NCBI GenBank assembly: GCA_004794785.1
Contig: SJOL01007269.1
Span: 1,006,188 to 1,070,187, forward strand
DNA: 64,000 nt
Source of the DNA: Opisthorchis felineus
Lineage: Eukaryota; Platyhelminthes; Trematoda; Opisthorchiida; Opisthorchiidae
Direction of reading: 5' to 3'
This document shows, one piece after another, positions 36,265-46,029 of this stretch; position 1 is the stretch's first letter, and each line of letters begins with the position of its first letter. Below the pieces are notes generated by a model. That model did no database searches. It saw only the letters and a list, made by a program, of their open reading frames with translations, and was not told the DNA's origin. The translations under genes and the position numbers were made by a program.

Positions 36265-36600
36265 GTGGAGTGGAGCGTAGCAGTGGGTCATTCGTTTTGC
36301 TTTGAGTAGTGTAATTGTACGTGTGCCAGCAAATCCCAGAAATGAGCCGGCAGTTTTGTCAAGCCTATCCTCGTGAACAGCATATTGATTGAGAGTAGAA
36401 ATCTCTCGCCATTATGCTTGCTTGTTTTTTCACAGCCTTTTCTAAGATGCTGGACTGACACTGGTTTGCTAATATTTATCTGTCAGTAAATTAACTCGCG
36501 ACAGATTTGTCCGAGGATGTATTGAGTCGTGATAACTTGAAGAACAATGAAATGATTGTGGAACATTTTCTGGTGAAAATGGCTTCGACAAGCCAAGTTC
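36265..36600. other. No feature recognised
   Basis: Nothing supportable lies between the repeat D copy and the SINE-A copy. Confidence 0.4.
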
Positions 36601-36775
36601 TGGAGATGGTCGGAAGATGGCCAGAAGGTCCGTGGTTCGAACCCAACCCTGGATATTAGACTACCCATGCCTAAGTTTGGACAACCTGACAGTGTCTCAG
36701 CCCTCGTGCCGTCTGCTACTGGCACAGTAGATGCGCACTGGAATGGTGTCACAGCTGAGCCATTTTTTTTAGGAT
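36601..36775 (+). mobile_element. SINE-A, diverged copy
   Basis: CCAGAAGGTCCGTGGTTCGA followed by ACCCAACCCTGG is a well-kept B box. CCATGCCTAAGTTTGGACAA, CCTGACAGTGTCTCAGCCCT, and then GGAATGGTGTCACAGCTGAG match the SINE-A body and tail. The A-box region upstream is degraded. The tail ends in a T-run, TTTTTTTT. Confidence 0.7.
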
Positions 36776-37084
36776 AGGCCAAAAACGGTTAACTTTATCA
36801 CAGCAGGAAATTACGTCGGGAAAAATACCGCAGGACCATAGTAACTTTTTATAATTACAACATTCGGAGTGATGCCAGGTGCTCGCTAACACTATCATGT
36901 GCACGTGAGCCTGTAACTTCACTTGAGGTTGGAGTTCATGTACAAACTGGGAATCAATTGCATTGTTTGTCCTGATTGATGAGTAATATGAAACTCTGTG
37001 CTACAAATCACGCAGGATTGAATACATCCAAAGTTGCACCACTTCAGTGAGGTACTACAGAGTCAAAAACTACATACGTTGGCT
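36776..37084. other. No feature recognised
   Basis: Nothing supportable in this short gap between repeats. Confidence 0.4.
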
Positions 37085-37330
37085 TATATAGACGTAACAC
37101 ACTACCCAAAAGGTTGCTGAAAACTCTTCGGTTGTGCCCTTCTTAGGGTTCATCAGGAGGGCGCAGTCCCCAAGTTCCCTCCAACCTTATGTTCTGCTTA
37201 AAACCAAATTGCATGAAGCTCGACAAATACATCCATTTGCATACTAATTTGGTCTTCACGGGGGACTCACCTGAATCTCAGCTGGATCTGCTGTGTATGA
37301 TGTTCTTCTTCAACAAAATTGGGATGAAGA
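37085..37330. repeat. FB forward module
   Basis: TAGACGTAACACACTACCCA, AAAGGTTGCTGAAAACTCTT, GGGCGCAGTCCCCAAGTTCC, AACCTTATGTTCTGCTTAAA and TCCATTTGCATACTAATTTG appear in consensus order. The GACAGCCCACGACCGG block is deleted. Confidence 0.75.
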
Positions 37331-37566
37331 TGGGTGCATTTTTCGGGACTTTAAATTATTTCAGCACTGCGTCTCCTAGTTCTTAACTTTTTGCAGTCCA
37401 GTCTATCAAAAATGGATCACATTTTGACTGAATTTGCATATTCTAAACAAAGATTATTGATCTAAGTAGAGAATTATTGATTGTACAGGGAAAGTTGTAA
37501 GCCGTACAATGATTTTGTTCCACTTTAATTCATATGGCTGGTAGTCACAGCCATTTGTTCCAGGTT

Positions 37567-37661
37567 TGAACGAAACATCACAAACGAGAGATTCAGCTGT
37601 GTTCCAGGTGAGTCTCTCGCAAAAAACAAATTTGTTTGCAAATGAATGTATTTCGCTAAAC
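37567..37661. repeat. FB inverted internal fragment
   Basis: AACGAAACATCACAAACGAG, AGATTCAGCTGTGTTCCAGG and TGAGTCTCTCGCAAAAAACA match the inverted arm of FB. It faces the forward module 240 bases to the left and probably belongs to the same original pair. Confidence 0.65.
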
Positions 37662-37664
37662 AAA

Positions 37665-38375
37665 ACTTTATTTTTTTTTAAAAACACCAACAGGGTGCAT
37701 TAAATGAACAACAACACAGTTTCGCAGAGGAACATCACTTTAAACCATGAGTAGCTGGTTAGGAATACTGTTATAAATTCGTGATCACAAACCATATTCT
37801 TCTCAACCGAACAGGATTTTCCTTTACCACGTAGCTTCACAAGTGTACCTCGACCTGTAATGCGGTATATTGATACACCGCACCAGCCTGATCAGTATTC
37901 GTTTCGAGCGTTTAATCCTTGTACAAGTGCGAAGATGAGATTATTTTGTTTCTCCCATGGGTGGGCATGAAAAATTTGCTAATTTAGGTCAACAAATATT
38001 GTGTTATTTACTCAGTGCTGTTCAAACAATGCTCTATCAACGACTGTTGGTGAGATTGTACAGGTTGCGCGCTCACATCGTGTGAGATTCAGTTCTTCGT
38101 GAACCGTTTACTTTGTGCCATTTATGCACGTTGAACTATTATCGACCGAAGGAGAAGTGGTTCGAAATACAAACAAGATGAAAGTTACCTTCCGTAGCTA
38201 AGAAGCTGGAATTTATCTTAAGCCGATAGGGGGAGGTGTTCGTACAGCAAACATAGAATCTCCTACCAGATTTGTCAATGGATATAGAGGGCTAACAAAT
38301 AATCTCCGGGCCCTCCAGGGTTGGAACAAGTGTTGCACGTTGCTCCCTAAGTTTGACCGAATCTAGTAGTCACAA
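37665..38375. other. No feature recognised
   Basis: Nothing supportable in this stretch. Confidence 0.4.
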
Positions 38376-38379
38376 GCCG

Positions 38380-38475
38380 ACCACCACTACCTTGCAGTAA
38401 GGCTTTTGAGTCCAAGGCTATGTTTGCGGACCCTAATCGTTTGGGCGACCTGGCAGTTTCTCAGCTCTCAAACAA
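38380..38475 (+). mobile_element. SINE-A fragment
   Basis: GGGCGACCTGGCAGTTTCTC followed by AGCTCTCAAACAACC matches the mid-body of SINE-A (GGGCAACCTGGCAGTATC.CAG.CCTC). The tRNA-like head is only faintly recognisable upstream. Confidence 0.5.
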
Positions 38476-38479
38476 CCAC

Positions 38480-39750
38480 GAATTTTACATATTTATGGCG
38501 GATAAGCATCACTGTGTCTTACTGGTTCATCATTGTCAGTGATGATGATGATGAAATTTACCTTGACAATATAAGCATATTTATTACTACTGATGACTGA
38601 TGACTGGCTACTGATGACGCATGCGAGTAGTGTGTTCTCGTAACTTCGCCTTGATCTAATGGAAGGTGGGATTTATTACGGAATTTGTGGAACTACTTTG
38701 CAGTTTTTGCTTGCAACTGTGCAATAGTCAATGAATATCCACGAGAGTTCAAGAAGACGCGTTCAAGAAGAAGACGGATGTTCAGTTTTTAAAAACAACG
38801 TGCAAATGAGAGTTTAACTTTCCTGTCCAATAGTTTGTAACTGTTTGGTTGGCGTTTTTCTAATAAATGACAACAACCAAGACATATGATTGAACATAAA
38901 GGAATGCCGTCGATATCCGATCTTCACTAGGATCATCTGAAGACATGGTAAGATAGTGCCGTTGGTTGGCCTGATAAACTTTTTAGTGTACACTCACTAC
39001 AGTATCTATTGATTTTCCGTTTACGTCATTTTAGCTAGGTGCGCCGCATGTACTATGGAAGCACGCCAAAACAAAAGTTTCTCACCTCTATGTATGTATG
39101 AACAGACATCACATCCGAATAGTAAACAATAGACTGATAGTAATCGTATAAAAAACATCACTCAGCTTAAGGTGGAGTTACGCAACTTGATACGGAGTTT
39201 CCGCTTGAATAAATGTTTTCACCTTAATTATAGTAGAGACCCCTTCCAGGATGGGAGTGAGCTGGCTAACGATATTAATTACTTCCACAGGAGACGACAC
39301 TGAAAACACATCAGTGCAGTTGTTCCGCTGACACTCCTTTCCGTGTATTATCTTTCGTCCCGCGACCATTTATCGTACACACATTTTAAGGTGGTCGCTA
39401 CTTGTTTACTGACATATGTGCTGTTTCCAAATGTTAGAAGCACACTTACATAGTTTTTTTTTAAATATCAGGTGAAGCACTGATTGGCATTTGAGCTTTT
39501 ATCCTCAAGATCAAGGAAATTTTACCATAAAGTCTAACATCTTTTCAAATGATGGGGCATTTAGTCTATCGGTGGAACGTTGAGATTTCTCACTTTCTGC
39601 CCCAGTATAGTCTCAAAATATTTCTACCCTTCGCACGGCGACTTCACAAGCACTGTAAGGTCGCACATGTTATACCTCCGACCGATATATGAAGTAGGTT
39701 TTGTAGGTTGAAAATTCAGTTCCTTCATTTTCCTTACAGTCAGCAGCATT
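38480..39750. other. No gene recognised
   Basis: Short GATGAT and GACTGATGACTG runs at 38540-38620 are simple-sequence patches. A minus-strand frame at 39178-39369 could be a further remnant of the LINE that follows, but I see no motif in it. Confidence 0.35.
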
Positions 39751-39753
39751 TGC

Positions 39754-39960
39754 TTAAATGACTAATTTGTGGGAATGACTGTCAGCGATATGGAGGAGGA
39801 ACAGGACAGTATTGACCTTATCATGGTGAGACAGTTTCCGCACCTCAGCAACTAGGTTGGCAATACCGGAAGACGCTAATACAACATCCAGGGAGTTTCT
39901 CCCTCTAAGTTGTTCAGCCGGTAGAAGTTTGACGAGCAAACAAGGACGAATTGTATGACA
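39754..39960 (-). pseudogene. Probable LINE endonuclease remnant
   Basis: The minus-strand frame reads LRGRNSLDVVLASSGIANLV then AEVRKLSHHDKVNTVLFLL. This has the layout of the C-terminal end of the endonuclease domain of non-LTR retrotransposons of the jockey/CR1 type. That region has a (S/T)LDLVLT strand followed by a hydrophobic V..V..LPPLGxSDH block. The catalytic SDH is replaced by SHHDKV, so the domain would be inactive. The frame is short and no reverse transcriptase was seen nearby. The assignment is by pattern only. Confidence 0.4.
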
Positions 39961-39999
39961 CCTGATGTGGATTCACTGACTGAAATATATATGGCGCTA

Positions 40000-40235
40000 T
40001 ATCCAGTCAAACTGAAAGCTAATCGGACGGCTGGTGGTGGTCCAATGGTTAGGTGTTTAAACCATTAAGCTGATTCGTTTCGATAATCCCAGAGTTTCAC
40101 TAGATGTGAGCTTCTGATAATGTTCAACAAGGGTGGAAAAGCTGTACAGTGCTTCTCGGCTTTCAGAAAAGGTTGGCTTCACTTGCAGGACGAAATCTGT
40201 ACTAAAACTATCTGCTTCCCCACACTACTGACAAC
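40000..40235 (+). mobile_element. SINE-B, diverged copy
   Basis: GCTATATCCAGTCAAACTGA, GGTCCAATGGTTAGGTGTTT, CCCAGAGTTTCACTAGATGT, AGCTGTACAGTGCTTCTCGG, CTTCACTTGCAGGACGAAAT and CTTCCCCACACTACTGAC follow the order of the copy at 31715-31960. The GCTATATCC block also precedes that copy at about 31701, so the family may extend further upstream. Confidence 0.6.
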
Positions 40236-40239
40236 CTAT

Positions 40240-41590
40240 CAGTAGTCAGCGTCCTCACCCTGTTTGCTGAGATGACTGAAAGTTGTTGTTTGAGGTATGG
40301 GCAGCCTTTTTCACAAGCGTCTGAGGCACTGCTAAGTGTTTTTCTCTGTTACTGTTTCTAGTAGTATTCAACTGGTCAGTACGACTACTCTACCGAAGTT
40401 GTACTTGGTAATCCAGGATGCGAAGACAGCCGGTGGTAATATATTTCCCAAATGACCTTCACTATACTCTACAATCTCATACTTCAGATTCGACATCCTG
40501 GCGGTTGTTTTGCTATGAGTTACTGCTTCCAGGTTTTATTGACTGCCATCGCACCATACGACAATGGGAGATCGCAGAGTTGGGTCGACCAATGCTCGCG
40601 CCTTGGTGACTGCTTTCCTGATTTGTCAAACGCTCAGACTTTGGATCCGGTTAATAATGTGACACTCATCTGTGTCAGTTTCAGAGGCTGCCCTTATGGT
40701 AGGAGAAACAGACCAGAAATCCTCCCAGATGATTCACCGTTACACTTTATCTCGCTAATAAATTAGGCCATCCCAGTTAGCCTTGATAGAATTACTCTGA
40801 TTTATTCTAGGCCTGTCTCCGAAGCACTAACTTCCCCATCAATTGCGGCAGGGATGACTGGATGCTCAACATCGCAGCAGATTACTCTGTTTTGAATTTA
40901 TATAACTTGATATCATGCTTTATAGTTGTCTGGCTGTAGATGAACATCACCGGATATACTTATAGTTTCTGAAGTCCCTCGAGGATCCGAATAAAACGCT
41001 TTTGAAGAGTCGCCCTAGAACTCTTCGGACCAAATTATTTGTGAAGCCTGCATAGTCGACCAAACAGCGAGCACAATCAGAAAGCTAAATTCTTTTTCAA
41101 TTCCGAGCCAAAATGATCCCTGTAAAAATGCCCGCCGCATTGCTCTCCACCGGATAGTCATTGACGTGGAGATGTAATAATTTCTTTACTGGGCGTCCGG
41201 AACTCGGAAGTCAGTTTTTAGTAGAGGTATTCTGACATTTCCGAAATTGCGGTGATTTGACTGGCCTAGTCTGCGGGCTCGTCTACCCTCACTAAAAATG
41301 GACTCCCACCAGGTTACCCAGTCTGAATTTCAGCATCTTGCGCAACCCTGCTAAAATTGCTCTGATTGCCAACACAACAGGAACGGCATTACATATTAAA
41401 CACGAGTTAACTCACCTTGAAAGACAGCTTAATTCTGAGGCAAAAGCCAAGTTCTGCTTTACAAATTTGAAAAATTCTTGCGAATGACTACGGTACACTT
41501 CGGCCCTCGGAAGAAATCTCAGGGACCAGAGTCAGGTACGTCTTACCTAGAATATCCATACGTCTGTATGGATAGATAGATGAATACACG

Positions 41591-41621
<31 letters not shown>

Positions 41622-43430
41622 TAATATTTGCCATTTATGTGTCACGTAACTTGTCGATCGACAAGATTTTAAAGATAACCTACCGAAAGCTATTAGTCAG
41701 TACGTTGTCCATATTTCATATAGAATTTTCTGGTATGCAGCCGCGAACCTTCGAGGCAAGACGCCGCAACGTTCTGGGTGTTCAGTCAATTTACTTATAG
41801 CGTCGGAATTTTACGCTCAGGTTTGGTTTTTTTCCACCAGAAGTTTCATAGTTCTGGGGCTTATAGTTGAAGCGGTTCATATTCCATTTCAGAATGAATC
41901 TCAATTAGGTCTAAGTCTACCGCATAAGATTCAATTTACGGACATTCCAAGTCCTCATTGTCATGTATTAAAAAACGGACCCACGTTTTCATATTTGGTT
42001 TTTTAAACTAAACCGTTTACTGCAAGCTGCGTAGCATCATCGACGGAGTGCTCGAGAGTAACCACGAATATTTCATGTCACATAGATGATTCCATGTTCG
42101 AAATCAATATGGCTAATTCCGCAATATAGTGACATCACTGTGCCCATCTGTCTAGGTGAAACGAAAAAGTGAGATTACTTTCAGATTCTTACCGACAGTA
42201 AAAATCAAATATCACAGCATTGGGTGGGTGTGTAAGAATGAATCGAACATCAGCTGGACGAATATCTTTCCTGCGAGGTGCAGAGGTTTATTGCACGAGG
42301 ACGAAATTGGTCGAATCGACTCGACTTGAAGTAGTCGGCGTCCTTGTTTTTTTTGTTTTCCTTCTCTCTATTCCCTCCTTCGTCTTCTTTTTTCCTAGGT
42401 CTACTTGTCTAAGTGACGTCAAAACATTCCACGTGACCATCTGACTCGTCCAAGCAAGTCAGTCAGCTTGCTTGTTCAGTGCATTTCGGTAATAAAAACC
42501 GGAACTTTGTGTAATTTAGTCGTCATGTTAGCCTACTCAGACTTTTCAGCTGCTAAGTGCCTAAGACTCACACTTCAATAATAACTACCTGCAGAATGAT
42601 TCCTTGAAAAACACGTATCTTCAGAAGACATTGAAAAAAGCCGTCTAAATTATTTCTAGTTTAGATGATCAGACTTTTTACACTTTATGAAAAAGTCTGG
42701 TCCGGAACGTGTAGTTTGATTCATTTTACGCGGCCACATTTAAAGTTGTTTGGNAAGGAAGTAAAAGTGGAAGTAACTGAAAAAACAGGAACTCAGTGTA
42801 TACTAGATTATCCCGTCTTGCTTTTTTCTGTATGGCTCGGACTCCACCATCATTGATCCGTATTTTGAATGTGATATAATCAACCAAACAGTGTTGTTCA
42901 CGCAAGCTAAGCTGAACTAAGGGTAAGCTAGTCAAAAAGTGCTCCTCAGTGTGGTGGGATTGTTTACCAACAGCGCTTATGACACAAATAGTTTACTGTG
43001 GCAGTCGACCAGTAAGTCAGAACGGAATCCACGTCAACTGGTTGTGGAACGTTTACAGTCAAATCGCCCAGCTCAGATAAAAAAGCAACAGTCATTTTCA
43101 CACCATATTATTTTGCTAGAATGTGCGCTATAATCGACTGTTTCAGGATGTACAAACAACCATTATAGCCCATCAACGTTTCACGATGTTGGTGTGGTGG
43201 TTGGGTTGGAACGGATCATATTTGCTACAATGAAAGTAACTTCATCTATAAATTATGAATTTCCAGACACCTGAGAGACAAGTTTCAATCAAACGATATA
43301 AAAATGTATAATGATTCCCATCTGAACTTATCCTTACAAAATATCACAGATTATCAGAGATACCGGTATCAGGCAATGAGATTTTAGGTTGTCAGTCCGC
43401 AGGAGAACTCCTCAAGGGGATTGCAGTAAC
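40240..43430. other. No gene recognised; one microsatellite
   Basis: A plus-strand frame at 40452-40766 has an acceptor-like CATACTTCAG near 40488, but it matches no family I know and is of chance length. An N lies near 42754. The GATA microsatellite is described separately. Confidence 0.35.
41553..41622. repeat. GATA microsatellite with adjoining 9-bp hairpin
   Basis: TATCCATAC (41553-41561) pairs with GTATGGATA (41566-41574) around GTCT. This leads into a short GATA run, and after TGAATACACG a clean GATA tract of about eight units ends near 41622. It is ordinary simple sequence. Confidence 0.8.
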
Positions 43431-43445
43431 CTCCTCCGAGGAAAT
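43431..43445. repeat. Target-site duplication, left copy
   Basis: CTCCTCCGAGGAAAT is repeated exactly at 43628-43642. It flanks the SINE-A insertion between them and marks its exact ends. Confidence 0.85.
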
Positions 43446-43627
43446 CGTTCAGCTGTAACACCCTCTCGGTGCCTAACTTCCATGCCACCAGAAGGAAGTA
43501 CGAGGGCCTGGATACTGCCAGGTTGCCCAAGCCTAGACAGGGGAAGTCGAGAGGCAGAAATCGAGTTCGAACCACGGACCTTCTGGTCAGTAAATTTACG
43601 CTCTAACCACTGAGCCATCTCGCCCCA
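43446..43627 (-). mobile_element. SINE-A, young intact copy (182 bp)
   Basis: On the minus strand it starts GTGGGGCGAGATGGCTCAGT, with the A box TGGCTCAGTGG, then a B box in GTCCGTGGTTCGAACTCG. This is a tRNA-type internal RNA polymerase III promoter. The body reads GTCTAGGCTTGGGCAACCTG and CACCGAGAGGGTGTTACAGC. It is bounded by an exact 15-bp target-site duplication, which shows retrotransposition by a LINE machinery. The intact boxes and perfect duplication indicate a recent insertion. It shares nearly the whole length with the copy at 63134-63339. Confidence 0.85.
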
Positions 43628-43642
43628 CTCCTCCGAGGAAAT
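43628..43642. repeat. Target-site duplication, right copy
   Basis: This is the exact match of the 15 bases at 43431-43445. Confidence 0.85.
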
Positions 43643-43644
43643 AT

Positions 43645-45510
43645 ATCTGTCCATCTTTTTCATCAACCTACAACCTGTACCAACACTTTCATAATAAGAT
43701 CGTGCAATGACAACAGACAACTATTTGACTTGCTCTGGTGCATACTCATTACCCGCACTTCTTCGACCCTACCACATTGGAACTGAATTCCGAAATTTGT
43801 ACTCAGACATTTGTCACTCTTTCATTTTAGGCGACAGTACCTGATGGTCCGTGATTGAACTCTCTTTGTTCAAGACATATCACACACCACTTGTGGCTCT
43901 CTTTGTCTTTTAATCAACAGAGTAGATTATTTACTCACTGTTAGTTTTTGATGGTTTTGGTGTTTCTGTTCACATCCGTCCTTCTCCTGTTTAAGCACCA
44001 GTATCCGGGTTAATCCATAAGAACAACCATAGGTTAGTTCCTATCAGATCGGCACTGTATCTAGTTGACCCTGTCGGTGTTTGCGTCCCCAACAGCTACA
44101 CGAACACTGGATTCACCTGAATCTTTAAATCTGAACAGGCGTACGTGTTCGTGTTTGAGTAATTGTTCTTCCAAAGTAGGTCGAGTAGGATAGAACGCTA
44201 TAATCCCTGGAGTCGGCCTATCGTGCGCAATCATGGCTCGTAATATTTCTGGGCGTCACGGGTTCATGCAGTTCCAGTCAGGTTAAGGTGTCACGTGATT
44301 AAACTTGTTTATTGGCACATGATCAACTGCAGTCTAACCTAATTAGTGGAACCGCTGAGTGAGTGGAAGTCAGGAGCTTGCAGGACTTCCTCATTTCGAC
44401 TGATCTGTTCGGCTTGGAATCAGAAGCAAATTGTGTCCGAGAGATGAAAGAAATATCTGTTATATCCTCCGACCTTATGGTAGGCCCATGCAAGATAAAA
44501 CAAGGCCTGAATGCTTAAAGGGGCGAAACAATGCAGGAGTCTTTTGAGATATGGGAACACGTAAACATTGCTTACTCAGAAACGATAGAATGTGATTTGT
44601 GTACGACAAAGCGACAGACAGGTGGACAGATGTGGGCTTCAATGCAGGTTCTGAGTTGATACTAGACTAAATTTAGAAAGCCGAAAGTTCTTCCCAATGC
44701 TTCGAACCACGAGGTTTGCTCTGCCGCAATTTGGCCAGCGAATTTAGCAGGGGTCACATAGCAATACAAACGGTAGGTTTCTGCAAGCTTGCATTGAAGA
44801 AAGCTGAAAATGGGCACACTATTTCTGTGTGAAAAACCCACACTACTTTTGACCCATCCAAACAGATAGTGGAATTTCTTAGTCGACTAGCCCATGCCCA
44901 CGGATTTCCTTTTCTGAGCTTATACGGACTGTGAGAATGAAAATACTTTATATATTTTGCGCTGTTTATCTTCGCAAGCCTGTTACGGTATACCACTATA
45001 TCAACAACAATAGTAAAGGAATTTGGTACAGTACACGGCAATTCTCAACTAGTGATGTGTTTTGCCGTTGATTGGGAGTGGTCTGGCTGACACTTCATGC
45101 CCCTAAGGCAAAGAAATTCATTATGGTTTGCGTTTATTGATGCATGGTTAGGCAATTGAACACAATCAAATGGCCATCGGGTTGCGTAAAACAGCTTCCA
45201 AAAGTGATTTATTAGTTGAAGCACCCCTGAGATACTCTTGACTAGTTTTCTGCGTTTAATACAATTTCATGTGGCATCGTCGACTGAGGTCGATTTTCAG
45301 AATGACTAAAATTTAAACGGGAACTGTAAGTGCAGTCCAAAAAACTGACCGTTTTTGGCTTGGAGAGTGCTCATGTCAGATTCTTTTTAACGGTTTGACC
45401 TAAGTCATGTTAGAGTCGGAAAATCGTGTTGACGTGAAAAGTACTCCAAAGGTTGGTGACCTTCAAGGAAGCCCAAAATTGCACGAAATAATAATGTAGA
45501 GACCTAAAGA
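43645..45510. other. No gene recognised
   Basis: I could identify no exon or repeat. A small FB-like patch, CCCAAAATTGCACGAAATAA, occurs near 45475. Confidence 0.4.
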
Positions 45511-45514
45511 AATT

Positions 45515-46028
45515 TCAGAGCAAATGACCTTGCTTTGGGACAGACCGACCTCGGGACCTTACGCCAAGATCACGGTGTTCTCCGTAAGTTAACAGGTTGC
45601 TCAAGATTAGAAACAATTTGTCCCACTTCTCAGTAGTTTGGCTGCTGTTACGCGGAGATGAAGGAAGTAGAGCACAAATAGTCAAATCTTCGTACCGATG
45701 ATCTAGGCTGGTGTTTTTGGACGTTGCGCATTTTTTAATAGTAGGGGTGTGTGGTACCAGCCAAATGCACAGATCATCAAGCAGCTTGCAGATAGCAGCA
45801 CTTTGTGACCTCTTTTCTCTCGGCAAGCTGTTAAGGGAAACCAGAGTGCTCACGATTTGTCTCCTGTGTCTGCTCGCGATTGTGTCACTCAGTGGATCCC
45901 AGAATGCTTCGTGTTTGTCACTCACCATCTCCGGAGTCGCTACGTGGACTTGTAGCGGGCTGTTGTAGTGTGCTGGTTGAGTGCGAGTGTTGTTATCTCC
46001 GATAGTACAGAGATTTGTGATCACCGCG
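45515..46028 (-). other. Longest open frame in the window; function unknown
   Basis: On the minus strand a frame of about 170 codons stays open. Upstream, a stop near 46070 is followed by an acceptor-like pyrimidine-rich CCTGGTTGTCTCAG ending about 46029, so this could be an exon. It reads AAVITNLCTIGDNNTRTQPA at the start, DKHEAFWDPLSDTIASRHRR in the middle, and TTEKWDKLFLILSNLLTYGE near the end. It has Leu/Ser-rich helical stretches and four scattered Cys, and no domain I recognise. One frame this long is about what chance predicts in 64 kb, and it has no ATG start. The local GC content is higher than in the flanks, so a transposon-derived segment is another option. Confidence 0.25.
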
Positions 46029-46029
46029 G

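Noticed and set aside
40452..40766. 104-codon plus-strand frame with an acceptor-like CTTCAG
   Set aside because: Chance length, no donor placed sensibly, and no recognised motif.
43412..43720. 102-codon minus-strand frame
   Set aside because: It is simply the translation of the SINE-A copy; similar frames occur at 63187-63441 and 4484-4744 for the same reason.
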